NCBI RefSeq assembly: GCF_000472965.1 | Contig: NZ_AXAU01000012.1 | Coordinates: 119,103 to 183,102 of the forward strand | Direction: 5' to 3' | Length of the DNA stretch: 64,000 nt | From: Bradyrhizobium murdochi | Lineage (GTDB): Bacteria; Pseudomonadota; Alphaproteobacteria; Rhizobiales; Xanthobacteraceae | Notes under the pieces: model-generated | What the model saw: the letters and a program-made list of their open reading frames with translations, nothing else | What the model was told of the DNA's origin: nothing | Databases searched by the model: none | Position numbers and translations under genes: made by a program | In this document: in pieces, positions 41,827 to 50,760 of the stretch | Layout of the letters: each line of letters begins with the position of its first letter | Numbering within the stretch: the stretch's first letter is position 1

Positions 41827-42654
41827 CTACTGACGGAATGGATAGGCCAATTGGCCGCCGATCTCGGTCGGGATCTGCTGATCGTCGACGCCGTAATTGT
41901 CGGGCAGCCGGTTCTTCGGCATGCGGAACGTTCCGAACAGGATGTCCCAGAGCGGAAAGGTGCCCGCGAAATTGGTATTGCCGCCCTCCTCAAGCGAGGT
42001 GTGATGCCAGCGATGGAAGACCGGCGTGGCAAGCACGTATTTGAACGGCCCCAATGTCCAGTTCAGGTTGGCGTGAACGAAGGCGGAGTGGAAGGTCGTG
42101 AACGGCCCGACCCAGAGCATGATGTTGGGAGAAATGCCCGCCATCAGCAGGATGACGTCGACCAGGATCGTTCCGATGAACAGGTTGACGGGGTGAAACC
42201 GCGCCGCCGAGATCCACTCGAGATCCTCGGAGGAATGATGGATGGCATGATACTTCCAGAACCCGCCGCCGTGAAACATGCGGTGCAGCCAGTACAGCAT
42301 GAAGTCGGATGCAACGAGGAACAACAGCGCCTGCACCCAGAGCGGAAGCTGCGACAGCGGTCCATGGCCATTGTCGTAGAATGCGATCAGGTCGTCGGCC
42401 TCGTGAATGTTGAAGACGACGCCGGCGCCAAGCACCAATAGTCCGATGCGCAAGATGCGCGCGAACACCGGCACGAGAAACCAGTAGCAGATGTCGGTGA
42501 TGAGCTCGCGCTTGCGCCACCAAGGTTTGCCCGGATTGCAGGCCCAGAAATGCGAGAGTGCCGTGAACACGAGGGCAAGCGCGATCGTGACAGGAACGAC
42601 CTTCGCTATCGTCTGGCCCACTACCTCGATGACTTCCATTGGCAAACTGGACAT
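41827..42654 (-). CDS. Sterol desaturase / fatty acid hydroxylase family protein (copy 2)
   Basis: 275 residues from ATG 42654 (MSSLPMEVIEVVGQTIAKVV); the frame opens at 42669. It is nearly the same protein as copy 1 at 38014, with identical blocks SHFWACNPGKPWWRKREL, HRMFHGGGFWKYHAIHHSSE and GTFPLWDILFGTFRMPK. All three His clusters are intact. Directly upstream of the polytopic gene at 40360, so they form a two-gene unit. Predicted membrane diiron oxygenase for a lipid; substrate unknown. Confidence 0.9.
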   Translation of the reverse strand: MSSLPMEVIEVVGQTIAKVVPVTIALALVFTALSHFWACNPGKPWWRKRELITDICYWFLVPVFARILRIGLLVLGAGVVFNIHEADDLIAFYDNGHGPLSQLPLWVQALLFLVASDFMLYWLHRMFHGGGFWKYHAIHHSSEDLEWISAARFHPVNLFIGTILVDVILLMAGISPNIMLWVGPFTTFHSAFVHANLNWTLGPFKYVLATPVFHRWHHTSLEEGGNTNFAGTFPLWDILFGTFRMPKNRLPDNYGVDDQQIPTEIGGQLAYPFRQ

Positions 42655-42962
42655 GACGACCTCGTTCAATCAGACACTGCAAGGGGTATCCGCTCGCGCT
42701 TAAGGAGCCGTGAATCAAAGGAGTCGGCCGGCACGGCGCGACCGCGTGTAGACGTGCATGACGTCGCGCTTGCATTTTATCGGATGCCTTAATGCGGTGT
42801 TTACTGTGCTCAAGAACTGCAAGCTCCAAGCATTTTTGCACGATCGAATTAACTGCGCCGAAATTGTCGCACCCTAGGGTGACGCCATGGTCACGGTGCT
42901 GAGAACGCCGGCGAGACCAAACTTAAGTTCGACCAGCCACGTGTGTACACACAGGAGTTATC
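42655..42962. other. Control region upstream of the Flp pilin gene
   Basis: No protein-like frame. Two perfect 12-bp palindromes are present: CACCCTAGGGTG (42870-42881), within an imperfect longer one, and GTGTGTACACAC (42941-42952), which abuts the pilin ribosome site AGGAG (42954-42958). Either could be an operator or an RNA structure controlling pilin synthesis. Confidence 0.6.
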
Positions 42963-43127
42963 ATGAAAAATCTCGTTTCGCGTTTCGTGAAGGACGAGTC
43001 CGGCGCGACCGCCATTGAATACGGCCTGATTGCCGCCGGCATCTCGATCGCGATCATCGGCGTCGTCAACGGTCTCGGCACCACGCTGTCGAGCAAGTTC
43101 AATGCGATCTCGACCTCGCTGAAGTAA
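42963..43127 (+). CDS. Flp/Fap-type major pilin
   Basis: 54 residues, MKNLVSRFVKDESGATAIEY then GLIAAGISIAIIGVVNGLGT and TLSSKFNAISTSLK. The Flp motif is clear: a Gly cleavage site before ATAIEYGLIAAGI with Glu-Tyr at positions 4-5 of the mature protein. It is the main subunit of the Tad pilus, cleaved by CpaA just downstream. A strong AGGAG site precedes it and a terminator follows, which fits high expression. Confidence 0.95.
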   Translation: MKNLVSRFVKDESGATAIEYGLIAAGISIAIIGVVNGLGTTLSSKFNAISTSLK

Positions 43128-43152
43128 GCGACGGTTGCGAGCCAGTTTTCAA

Positions 43153-43185
43153 GGGCCCCGGCATGCCGGGGCCTTTGTTGTTTTC
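43153..43185 (+). terminator. Terminator after the pilin gene
   Basis: GGCCCCGGCATGCCGGGGCC (43155-43174) is a perfect 20-bp palindrome preceded by AA and followed by TTTGTTGTTTT. It lies 27 bp after the pilin stop and probably lets only part of transcription continue into cpaA. Confidence 0.8.
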
Positions 43186-43325
43186 GCAAGATCCGCGCGT
43201 CGGACTCAGAAAGCGCCTCGGATGCGCACGACCTACGATTTCCGGCGTTTCCCGATTGTTCACTTCTCGTGGCTAGGCTCGGCCGGAGCCTGGACATCGG
43301 GTCAATCGCCAGCAAGCGTGAGTTC

Positions 43326-43850
43326 ATGATCCTCGATACCGCCCGCCTCCTGCTGTTTCCAGCCCTGATGGCGTTCGCAGCCGCGAGCGACCTTTTCACC
43401 ATGACGATTTCGAACCGAGTGTCGCTGGCCTTGATCGCGGGCTTTGTCGCGCTTGCGGTGTTCGGCGGCATGGGCCTTCACGACATCCTCCTGCATTTCG
43501 GCGCCGGCGCCGCCGTTCTCGTCGTGGCCTTCGCCTGCTTTGCGATGGGCTGGGTCGGCGGCGGCGACGCCAAGGTCGCGGCCAGCGCGGCGCTCTGGTT
43601 CGGTTTCGACCATCTCCTCAATTATCTGGTCTATGCCTCGCTGCTCGGCGGCGCGCTGACGGTCCTGCTGATTCAGTTTCGGCAATGGCCGCTGCCTTCC
43701 CTGCTCACGGGACAAGCCTGGCTAAACCGGCTGCACGACAAGCAGAGCGGAATCCCCTATGGCATCGCGCTCGCGCTCGGCGCGCTGATCGTCTATCCGG
43801 AGACCGAATGGATCAAGGCGGTCGACCTCACTCACCTCGCCATGCGCTGA
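43326..43850 (+). CDS. cpaA: Prepilin peptidase CpaA/TadV
   Basis: 174 residues from ATG 43326 (MILDTARLLLFPALMAFAAA). Polytopic with the two catalytic Asp sites of A24 peptidases: AASDLFTMTISNRVSL and MGWVGGGDAKVAASAALWFG. It cleaves the Flp pilin and the TadE-like pseudopilins. A longer frame from 43269 has no support. First gene after the pilin terminator. Confidence 0.93.
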   Translation: MILDTARLLLFPALMAFAAASDLFTMTISNRVSLALIAGFVALAVFGGMGLHDILLHFGAGAAVLVVAFACFAMGWVGGGDAKVAASAALWFGFDHLLNYLVYASLLGGALTVLLIQFRQWPLPSLLTGQAWLNRLHDKQSGIPYGIALALGALIVYPETEWIKAVDLTHLAMR

Positions 43851-43976
43851 TCCGGCGTCGCTAACTTTCCGTTAAGGCAATTTACACACGCCTCATTAAC
43901 CATGCTTTGACGAATAGCTGGTCAACTCCCATCACGGCGACGGAAGCGTCGCGGCGTAATGTGGAAAGTGAAGCGT

Positions 43977-44768
43977 ATGAATAAGCCACGCATTGTGGTC
44001 CTGGCCATCGCGATCGGCGCCGGCGGCATTGCCGCATATCTCGCCAGCGGGTCCGGCAACGAGCCTGCCCCGGCTCAGCCGGTCGCGCAGCTTCAGACCG
44101 TCGATATTCTCGTCGCAAAATCGGACATCGACCTCGGCAAGTCGGTCAAGCCCGACGATCTGCAATGGCAGACCTGGCCGGCCACGTCCGCCAGCAGCAA
44201 CTTCATCAGCCGTGCCAGCAAGGCCGACGCCGTCAAGGAGATCACCGGCTCGATCGCGCGCGCGCCGTTCATCGCGGGCGAGCCGATTCGCGAGCAGAAG
44301 CTGGTGAAGGCCGACGGCTCCGGTTTCATGGCGGCGATCCTGCCCGCAGGCTACCGAGCCATTTCCACCGAAATTTCGCCGGAAACCGGCGCCGGCGGCT
44401 TCATCCTGCCGAACGACCGCGTCGACGTGATTCTTACCAAGCGCGAGAAGAATCCGGACGGCAAGGGCCCGGACGTCTCCAGTTCGGAGATCATTCTCAG
44501 CAATGTTCGCGTTCTCGCGATCGACCAGGCGCCGAAGGAAAAGGAAGGCGCCAGTGCGCTGGTCGGCAGGACGGTCACCCTCGAACTCAAGCCCGAGCAG
44601 GCCGAGACGCTGGCGCGGTCGCGCCAGAACGGCTCGCTGACGCTGGCGCTGCGCAGCATCGCCGACGTCAACGCGGTCGAAAAGCCGGACGAACAACTCA
44701 ACAAGCGCGGCGAGAACCTCAACGTCATCCGTTACGGCGTTGCGAGCCAGCAGACGGTGCAGAAGTGA
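43977..44768 (+). CDS. cpaB: Flp pilus assembly protein CpaB (RcpC)
   Basis: 263 residues. One N-terminal membrane helix (PRIVVLAIAIGAGGIAAYLA), then a SAF-like domain with LQTVDILVAKSDIDLGKSVK then PDDLQWQTWP, and LPAGYRAISTEISPETGAGG then FILPNDRVDVILTKREK, all CpaB/RcpC signatures. It works in the periplasm with the secretin. ATG 43977 has GGAAAGTGAAG upstream; ATG 43959 is possible. Confidence 0.92.
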   Translation: MNKPRIVVLAIAIGAGGIAAYLASGSGNEPAPAQPVAQLQTVDILVAKSDIDLGKSVKPDDLQWQTWPATSASSNFISRASKADAVKEITGSIARAPFIAGEPIREQKLVKADGSGFMAAILPAGYRAISTEISPETGAGGFILPNDRVDVILTKREKNPDGKGPDVSSSEIILSNVRVLAIDQAPKEKEGASALVGRTVTLELKPEQAETLARSRQNGSLTLALRSIADVNAVEKPDEQLNKRGENLNVIRYGVASQQTVQK

Positions 44769-44785
44769 CCAAAAGGACGCACGAT

Positions 44786-46249
44786 ATGAAGTGCAGGGAA
44801 ATTCAGCCGATGATGCGAACGTTCATCGTCCGCGCCCTGTCGTTTTCGGCCGTGGCTGCTCTCACGCTCAATCCGGCGCTGACGCCGGTGGTGGCGAGCG
44901 ACTATCGCGTCGCGCCGGTGTCCACCGATGGGCAGATGAACGCGCGCTTCGTTTCTCTCGGGATCGGCAAATCCTTCGTGATCGACCTGCCGCGCGAGAT
45001 CAAGGACGTGCTGGTTGCCGATCCGAAGGTCGCCAACGCCGTGGTGCGTTCGACCCAGCGCGCCTATATCATCGGCGCGGCGGTCGGCCAGACCAATATC
45101 GTTTTCTTCGATTCCACCGGTGCGCAGATCGCGGCCTATGACATCGCGGTCAAGCGCGACCTCAACGGCGTACGCGCGGCGCTGAAGCAGTCGCTGCCGA
45201 ATTCGGACATCCAGATCGAAGGCGTCGGTGACGGCGTGGTGCTGAGCGGCAGCGCGGCGAGCCCGGTCGAGGCGCAGCAGGCCGCCGACATCGCCGCCCG
45301 CCTGGTGGGCGGCACCGAAAAGGTCGTCAATTCGATTGCAGTTCGCGGCCGTGACCAGGTGATGTTGAAGGTCACGCTCGCCGAAGTCCAGCGCTCGGTC
45401 ATCAAGCAACTCGGCATTGATCTCAGCGCCAGCATGACCTACGGGACATCAGTTGTTAACTTCAACAACAGCAACCCGTTCACCGCAAATAGTGCGCCGC
45501 TCGTCGCCGACAACGCCCTTACCGGGAGATTCGGCACGATGCCATCCGTGACGGCGACGCTGCGCGCGATGGAAAGCGCCGGCGTGGTGCGGACCCTTGC
45601 CGAGCCCAACCTCACAGCCATTTCCGGCGAATCCGCAACGTTTATCTCCGGCGGCGAATTTCCAATTCCGACCGGCGTGACCTGCCAAACCACAGTGGGT
45701 GGTGGCATCGGGCAATGCGTCCAGACAGTTAGCTTCAAGAAGTTCGGCATCTCGCTCAACTTTACACCAGTCGTGCTGACGGAGGGGCGGATCAGCCTTC
45801 GGGTGATGACCGAAGTGTCGGAAGTCTCGACCGAAAACGCTTTAAAGGGCGGTGCCGGTGGAACGACGATCCCCTCGATCAAGACCCGCCGCGCCGAGAC
45901 GACGCTGGAAATTCCCTCCGGCGGCGCGATGGCGATGGCCGGCCTGATCCAGGACCAGACCAAGCAGGCGATCAACGGTCTTCCGGGTTTGGCGCAACTG
46001 CCGGTTCTCGGCACGCTGTTCCGCAGCCGCGACTTCGTCAACAACCAGAGCGAACTGATGGTTCTGGTCACGCCCTATGTGGTGCGCGCGGTGGCGCAGA
46101 AGGACCTGTCGCGCCCCGATGACGGCTTTGCCAGCGCATCGGATCCGCAGGCCGACCTGCTCGGCAGCATCAATCGCATCTACGGCGTTCCCGGCCGCGT
46201 CGAGAAGGCGCGGAATTATCGCGGCACCTACGGCTTTATTACGGACTGA
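44786..46249 (+). CDS. cpaC: Tad secretin CpaC (RcpA)
   Basis: 487 residues. Signal peptide (RTFIVRALSFSAVAALTLNP), N0-like domain (GKSFVIDLPREIKDVLVADP then KVANAVVRSTQRAYIIGAAV), a BON-type part and the secretin domain with VRTLAEPNLTAISGESATFI, then GGEFPIPTG and the C-terminal LPGLAQLPVLGTLFRSRDFV. It forms the outer-membrane channel of the pilus. Starts 17 bp after cpaB. The ATG at 44786 follows AAGGA; the frame extends upstream in an unrelated reading. Confidence 0.95.
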   Translation: MKCREIQPMMRTFIVRALSFSAVAALTLNPALTPVVASDYRVAPVSTDGQMNARFVSLGIGKSFVIDLPREIKDVLVADPKVANAVVRSTQRAYIIGAAVGQTNIVFFDSTGAQIAAYDIAVKRDLNGVRAALKQSLPNSDIQIEGVGDGVVLSGSAASPVEAQQAADIAARLVGGTEKVVNSIAVRGRDQVMLKVTLAEVQRSVIKQLGIDLSASMTYGTSVVNFNNSNPFTANSAPLVADNALTGRFGTMPSVTATLRAMESAGVVRTLAEPNLTAISGESATFISGGEFPIPTGVTCQTTVGGGIGQCVQTVSFKKFGISLNFTPVVLTEGRISLRVMTEVSEVSTENALKGGAGGTTIPSIKTRRAETTLEIPSGGAMAMAGLIQDQTKQAINGLPGLAQLPVLGTLFRSRDFVNNQSELMVLVTPYVVRAVAQKDLSRPDDGFASASDPQADLLGSINRIYGVPGRVEKARNYRGTYGFITD

Positions 46250-46258
46250 GGCGGGACA

Positions 46259-47008
46259 ATGACAGCACAGAGCACAAAACCCGCCGATCACAATCGCGCG
46301 CTTCGCCTGACCGCAGCGCTGATCGGCCTTTCCGTGGCGCTCGGCGCCTGCAAGCATACCGTCGTCGATCCCGTGACGACGGCCGGCGTGCCCGATGATT
46401 ACCGCCAGCGCCATCCGATCGCGGTCCAGGAAGCCGACCGCTCGATCGTCGTTTTCGTCGGTCGCGGACGCGGCGGCTTGTCCGCCTCTCAGCGCGCCGA
46501 TGTCATGGGTCTGGCCCAGGACTGGCTTCGCGAAGGCACCGGCGTCATCAGCGTCGACGTACCCGTCAATACGCCGAACGCGCGGGCGGCCGAGGACTCG
46601 TTGCGCGAGATCCGGGCGAGCTTTGCCGCTGCCGGCGTGCCGCCGCGCGCAATCAATGTCCGTCAGTATCACCCGGAAGATCCCAGGCATATGGCCGCGA
46701 TCCGCCTCAACTATCCGAAGATCTCGGCGGTGGCCGGGCCGTGCGGGCTGTGGCCGGAGGATCTCGGACCGTCGATCAACAACAAGAGCTATTTCGACAA
46801 CAAACAGTATTACAATTTCGGCTGCTCCAACCAGCGCAACCTAGCGGCGATGGTCGATAACCCATCCGACCTCGCGCAGCCGCGTCCCGAAACCCCAGCC
46901 TTTGCGCCGCGCCGTGGCGTCGCCTTCGACAAGTATCGCAAGGGTACGACCACCGCGACCACCTATCCCGAGGCCGAAAGGGCCAAACTCAGCGATACCG
47001 GCAAATGA
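46259..47008 (+). CDS. cpaD: Pilus assembly lipoprotein CpaD
   Basis: 249 residues. Lipobox LSVALGAC near residue 31, then HTVVDPVTTAGVPDDYRQRH then PIAVQEADRSIVVFVGRGRG, RADVMGLAQDW, and the Cys-containing C-terminal CGLWPEDLGPSINNKSYFDN then NFGCSNQRNLAAMVDNPSDL, typical of CpaD. It helps place the secretin. The stop overlaps the cpaE start by 4 nt. Confidence 0.93.
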   Translation: MTAQSTKPADHNRALRLTAALIGLSVALGACKHTVVDPVTTAGVPDDYRQRHPIAVQEADRSIVVFVGRGRGGLSASQRADVMGLAQDWLREGTGVISVDVPVNTPNARAAEDSLREIRASFAAAGVPPRAINVRQYHPEDPRHMAAIRLNYPKISAVAGPCGLWPEDLGPSINNKSYFDNKQYYNFGCSNQRNLAAMVDNPSDLAQPRPETPAFAPRRGVAFDKYRKGTTTATTYPEAERAKLSDTGK

Positions 47009-48276
47009 TCACTTACTCGCGCCAGAATACAGAACCGCAGCCGGAAATCACGGCGCCGTCGACCGAGGACCACATCGCACCGGCGCCGCGGGTGTCGGTG
47101 CAGGCGTTCTGCGAGACGGTGGAAACCGCGGCCGCCGTGCAGTCGGCGGGCGAAGACCGCCGCCTCGGCAAGGCTCATCTCAAGATCCAGATGGGCGGCA
47201 TGGCCGCGGCCATCGAGGCCTATCGCTCGGCCCCGACCCCGAACGTCATCATCCTGGAGACCGAGGGCCGCAACGACATTCTCGCTGGCCTCGACCAGCT
47301 CGCCGCCGTCTGCGACGCCGGAACACGCGTGATCGTGATCGGGCGCATCAACGACGTCATGCTCTATCGCGAACTGGTCCGCCGCGGCGTCAGCGATTAC
47401 GTCATCGCGCCGGTCAGCGCCATCGACGTCGTCCGCTCGGTCTGCAACCTGTTCTCCTCGCCGGAAGCCAAGGCCGTCGGCCGCATCATCGCCGTCGTCG
47501 GCGCCAAGGGCGGTGTCGGCGCGTCCACCGTCGCCCACAACGTCGCCTGGGCGATCGCGCGCGATCTGGCGCTGGATTCCGTGGTCGCCGACCTCGACCT
47601 CGCTTTCGGCACCGCAGGCCTCGACTACAATCAGGACCCACCGCAGGGTATCGCGGATGCCGTGTTCTCGCCCGACCGGGTCGATACCGCGTTCCTCGAC
47701 CGCCTGCTGTCGAAATGCACCGACCATCTCAGCCTACTGGCGGCGCCGGCCACGCTCGACCGGGTCTACGATTTCGGCGCGGAAGCCTTCGATTCGATCT
47801 TCGATACGCTTCGCACCACGATGCCCTGCATCGTGCTCGACGTTCCCCATCAATGGTCGGGATGGACCAAGCGCGCTTTGATCGCGGCCGACGATATCCT
47901 GATCGTCGCCGCGCCCGATCTCGCCAACCTGCGCAACACCAAGAATATCTTCGACCTCCTGAAGGCATCGCGGCCGAACGATCGTGCGCCGCTCTACTGC
48001 CTCAATCAGGTCGGTATCCCGAAGCGGCCGGAAATTCCCGCCGCCGAGTTCGCCAAGGCAATCGAGAACCACCCGATCGCCGCGATCCCGTTCGAGCCGC
48101 AACTCTTCGGCTCGGCCGCCAATAACGGCCAGATGATTGCGGAGATCTCCGCAACGCATCGCACCACCGAGATGTTCCTGCAGATTGCGCAACGGCTCAC
48201 CGGCCGCGGCGAGACCAAGAAGCCGAAGAGTTCGTTGCTGTCGCCTTTGATCGAGAAGTTGCGGGCCAAGAAGTAG
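47005..48276 (+). CDS. cpaE: Tad localisation ATPase CpaE (TadZ)
   Basis: 423 residues. A receiver-like N-terminal domain (NVIILETEGRNDILAGLDQL then RVIVIGRINDVMLYRELVRR GVSDYVI) and a MinD/ParA-type ATPase with the deviant Walker A VVGAKGGVGASTVAHNVAWA, then VVADLDLAFGTAGLDYNQDP. It is thought to place the pilus machine at the pole. The ATG overlaps the cpaD stop (ATGA). Confidence 0.95.
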   Translation: MITYSRQNTEPQPEITAPSTEDHIAPAPRVSVQAFCETVETAAAVQSAGEDRRLGKAHLKIQMGGMAAAIEAYRSAPTPNVIILETEGRNDILAGLDQLAAVCDAGTRVIVIGRINDVMLYRELVRRGVSDYVIAPVSAIDVVRSVCNLFSSPEAKAVGRIIAVVGAKGGVGASTVAHNVAWAIARDLALDSVVADLDLAFGTAGLDYNQDPPQGIADAVFSPDRVDTAFLDRLLSKCTDHLSLLAAPATLDRVYDFGAEAFDSIFDTLRTTMPCIVLDVPHQWSGWTKRALIAADDILIVAAPDLANLRNTKNIFDLLKASRPNDRAPLYCLNQVGIPKRPEIPAAEFAKAIENHPIAAIPFEPQLFGSAANNGQMIAEISATHRTTEMFLQIAQRLTGRGETKKPKSSLLSPLIEKLRAKK

Positions 48277-48298
48277 ATAGCCCGCGTGGAGTGCCATC

Positions 48299-49765
48299 GT
48301 GTTCGGTAAGCGTAGCGGAAATGATAGTGATACGCGGGTCCTCAAGCCCGCCATTCAGGCGCCGGAGCCGGTCTCCAGCGCCGTAGCGGTGCCGCGCGAG
48401 GTCGCGGCGCCGGCGGTGGCTTCGCCGCCGCTCGCACCCGCAAAGCAGCAGCCCGCGCCCACCATGGAGGCGCGGCGCTCCGACAATTACTACCAGGTCA
48501 AGGCGACCATCTTCGGCGCGCTGATCGAGGCGATCGACCTTGCCCAACTCGCCAAGCTCGACGGCGAGTCCGCGCGCGAGGAAATCCGCGACATCGTCAA
48601 CGAGATCATCGCGATCAAGAACATCGTGATGTCGATCGCCGAGCAGGAAGAACTGCTCGACGACATCTGCAACGACGTGCTCGGCTACGGCCCGCTCGAG
48701 CCGCTGTTGTCACGCGACGACATCGCCGACATCATGGTCAACGGCGCCGGTACGGTGTTCATCGAAGTCGCCGGCAAGATCCAGAAGACCGGCATCCGCT
48801 TCCGTGACAATCAGCAGCTCCTCAACATCTGCCAGCGCATCGTCAGCCAGGTCGGCCGGCGCGTCGACGAATCCTCGCCGATCTGCGACGCCCGCCTCGC
48901 CGACGGCTCCCGCGTCAATGCCATCGTTCCGCCGCTGGCGATCGACGGGCCTGCCCTCACCATTCGTAAGTTCAAGAAGGACAAGCTGACGCTCGAGCAA
49001 CTGGTCAAGTTCGGCGCGATCTCACCGGAAGGCGCGACGATCCTGCAGATCATCGGCCGTGTCCGCTGCAACGTGCTGATCTCGGGCGGTACCGGCTCCG
49101 GCAAGACCACGCTGCTGAACTGCCTGACCCAGTTCATCGAGCATGACGAGCGCGTCATCACCTGCGAAGACGCCGCCGAGCTTCAGTTGCAGCAGCCTCA
49201 CGTGGTGCGGCTGGAAACCCGTCCGCCCAACATCGAGGGCGAAGGCCAGGTCACCATGCGCGAGCTGGTCCGCAATTGCCTGCGTATGCGTCCCGAACGC
49301 ATCATCGTCGGCGAAGTCCGCGGACCCGAGGCGTTCGACCTGTTGCAGGCGATGAACACCGGCCACGACGGCTCGATGGGAACGCTGCACGCCAACAACC
49401 CGCGCGAAGCCATGTCGCGCTGCGAATCCATGATCACGATGGGCGGCTTCTCGCTGCCCTCGCGCACCATCCGCGAGATGATCTGCGCCTCGATCGACGT
49501 CATCGTGCAGGCCGCGCGCCTGCGCGACGGCTCGCGCCGCATCACCCACATCACCGAGGTGATGGGCATGGAAGGCGACACCATCATCACCCAGGACCTG
49601 TTCGTCTACGAATTGCTCGGCGAAGACGCCAACGGCAAGATCATCGGGCGGCACCGCTCGACGGGCATCGGCCGTCCGAAGTTCTGGGAACGCGCGCGAT
49701 ATTACAACGAAGAGAAGCGGCTTGCGGCGGCACTCGATGCCGCCGAAGTCGTCGACAAGACGTGA
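48299..49765 (+). CDS. cpaF: Tad pilus motor ATPase CpaF (TadA)
   Basis: 488 residues from GTG 48299 (GGAG upstream). An N-terminal disordered Pro/Ala segment, then the secretion ATPase with DIMVNGAGTVFIEVAGKIQK, Walker A LISGGTGSGKTTLLNCL, the Asp box ITCEDAAELQLQQPHVVRLE, Walker B MRPERIIVGEVRGPEAFDLL and the His box NTGHDGSMGTLHANNPREAM. It powers pilus extension and retraction. Confidence 0.97.
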   Translation: MFGKRSGNDSDTRVLKPAIQAPEPVSSAVAVPREVAAPAVASPPLAPAKQQPAPTMEARRSDNYYQVKATIFGALIEAIDLAQLAKLDGESAREEIRDIVNEIIAIKNIVMSIAEQEELLDDICNDVLGYGPLEPLLSRDDIADIMVNGAGTVFIEVAGKIQKTGIRFRDNQQLLNICQRIVSQVGRRVDESSPICDARLADGSRVNAIVPPLAIDGPALTIRKFKKDKLTLEQLVKFGAISPEGATILQIIGRVRCNVLISGGTGSGKTTLLNCLTQFIEHDERVITCEDAAELQLQQPHVVRLETRPPNIEGEGQVTMRELVRNCLRMRPERIIVGEVRGPEAFDLLQAMNTGHDGSMGTLHANNPREAMSRCESMITMGGFSLPSRTIREMICASIDVIVQAARLRDGSRRITHITEVMGMEGDTIITQDLFVYELLGEDANGKIIGRHRSTGIGRPKFWERARYYNEEKRLAAALDAAEVVDKT

Positions 49766-49772
49766 AGAGGCG

Positions 49773-50750
49773 ATGACCATGCAAGCGCTCGCACTGGCGT
49801 TTCTCGCCGCCACCGCCATCGGCGGCCTGGCATGGGTATTCATCTATCCGACGCTGTCGGGCGAGAAGAAGGCCGAATCCCGCCGCGCCTCGATCGCCCG
49901 CTCCGATGCGCCGGCGCGGCAGGCCGAGAAAAGCCAGCGCTCGCGTCGCGAGCAGGTCGAGGGATCGCTCAAGGAACTCGACGCCCGCCGCAAGAAGGAC
50001 AAGTCCGTTCCGCTCTCGACCCGCCTCGCCCAAGCCGGCCTTGGATCCTGGACGCCTCAGAAATTCTGGATCGTTTCCGGCATCCTCGCGGCGGTTGGCT
50101 TCGTGCTCGCATTCATCGTCGGCGGCTCGCTGTTGGGCGCAGCCGTGATGGCATTCGGCACCGGCCTCGGCCTGCCGCGCTGGCTCTTGAGCTACCTCAA
50201 GAAGCGCCGCGAGAAGGCGTTTCTGAAAGCGCTTCCCGACGCCGTCGACGTCATCGTACGCGGCATCAAGGCCGGTCTGCCGTTGTTCGAATCGATCAAG
50301 GTGGTCGCAGCCGACTCGCCGGAGCCGCTCAGGAGCGAGTTCAACGCCATCATCGAAACCCAGACCATCGGCATGCCGCTCGGCGACGCCTGCGCGCGGC
50401 TGTATGAGCGGATGCCGTTACCGGAGGCGAACTTCTTCGGCATCGTGGTCGCGATCCAGCAGAAGTCCGGCGGTAACCTGTCGGAAGCACTCGGCAACCT
50501 CTCCAAGGTTCTGCGCGATCGCAAGAAGATGGCGGAGAAGATTCAGGCGATGTCGATGGAAGCCAAGGCCTCCGCCGGCATCATCGGCTCGTTGCCGCCG
50601 GCCGTGATGCTCCTGGTGTGGATCACGACCCCCGACTACGTCTCGCTGCTTTGGACCACCCACCTCGGCCAGTTCATGCTGCTATGCTGCGTGAGCTGGA
50701 TGGGGATGGGCGTCCTGGTGATGAAGAAAATGATCAACTTCGACTTCTGA
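49773..50750 (+). CDS. tadB: Tad inner-membrane platform protein TadB
   Basis: 325 residues from ATG 49773 (GAAGAGG upstream). N-terminal helix, basic linker, a helix pair near FWIVSGILAAVGFVLAFIVG, then the GspF/T2SSF domain with ALPDAVDVIVRGIKAGLPLF then ESIKVVAADSPEPLRSEFNA and FFGIVVAIQQKSGGNLSEAL GNLSKVLRDR. Membrane platform for CpaF. It starts 7 bp after cpaF. Confidence 0.95.
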   Translation: MTMQALALAFLAATAIGGLAWVFIYPTLSGEKKAESRRASIARSDAPARQAEKSQRSRREQVEGSLKELDARRKKDKSVPLSTRLAQAGLGSWTPQKFWIVSGILAAVGFVLAFIVGGSLLGAAVMAFGTGLGLPRWLLSYLKKRREKAFLKALPDAVDVIVRGIKAGLPLFESIKVVAADSPEPLRSEFNAIIETQTIGMPLGDACARLYERMPLPEANFFGIVVAIQQKSGGNLSEALGNLSKVLRDRKKMAEKIQAMSMEAKASAGIIGSLPPAVMLLVWITTPDYVSLLWTTHLGQFMLLCCVSWMGMGVLVMKKMINFDF

Positions 50751-50760
50751 CGGTGCGCCT

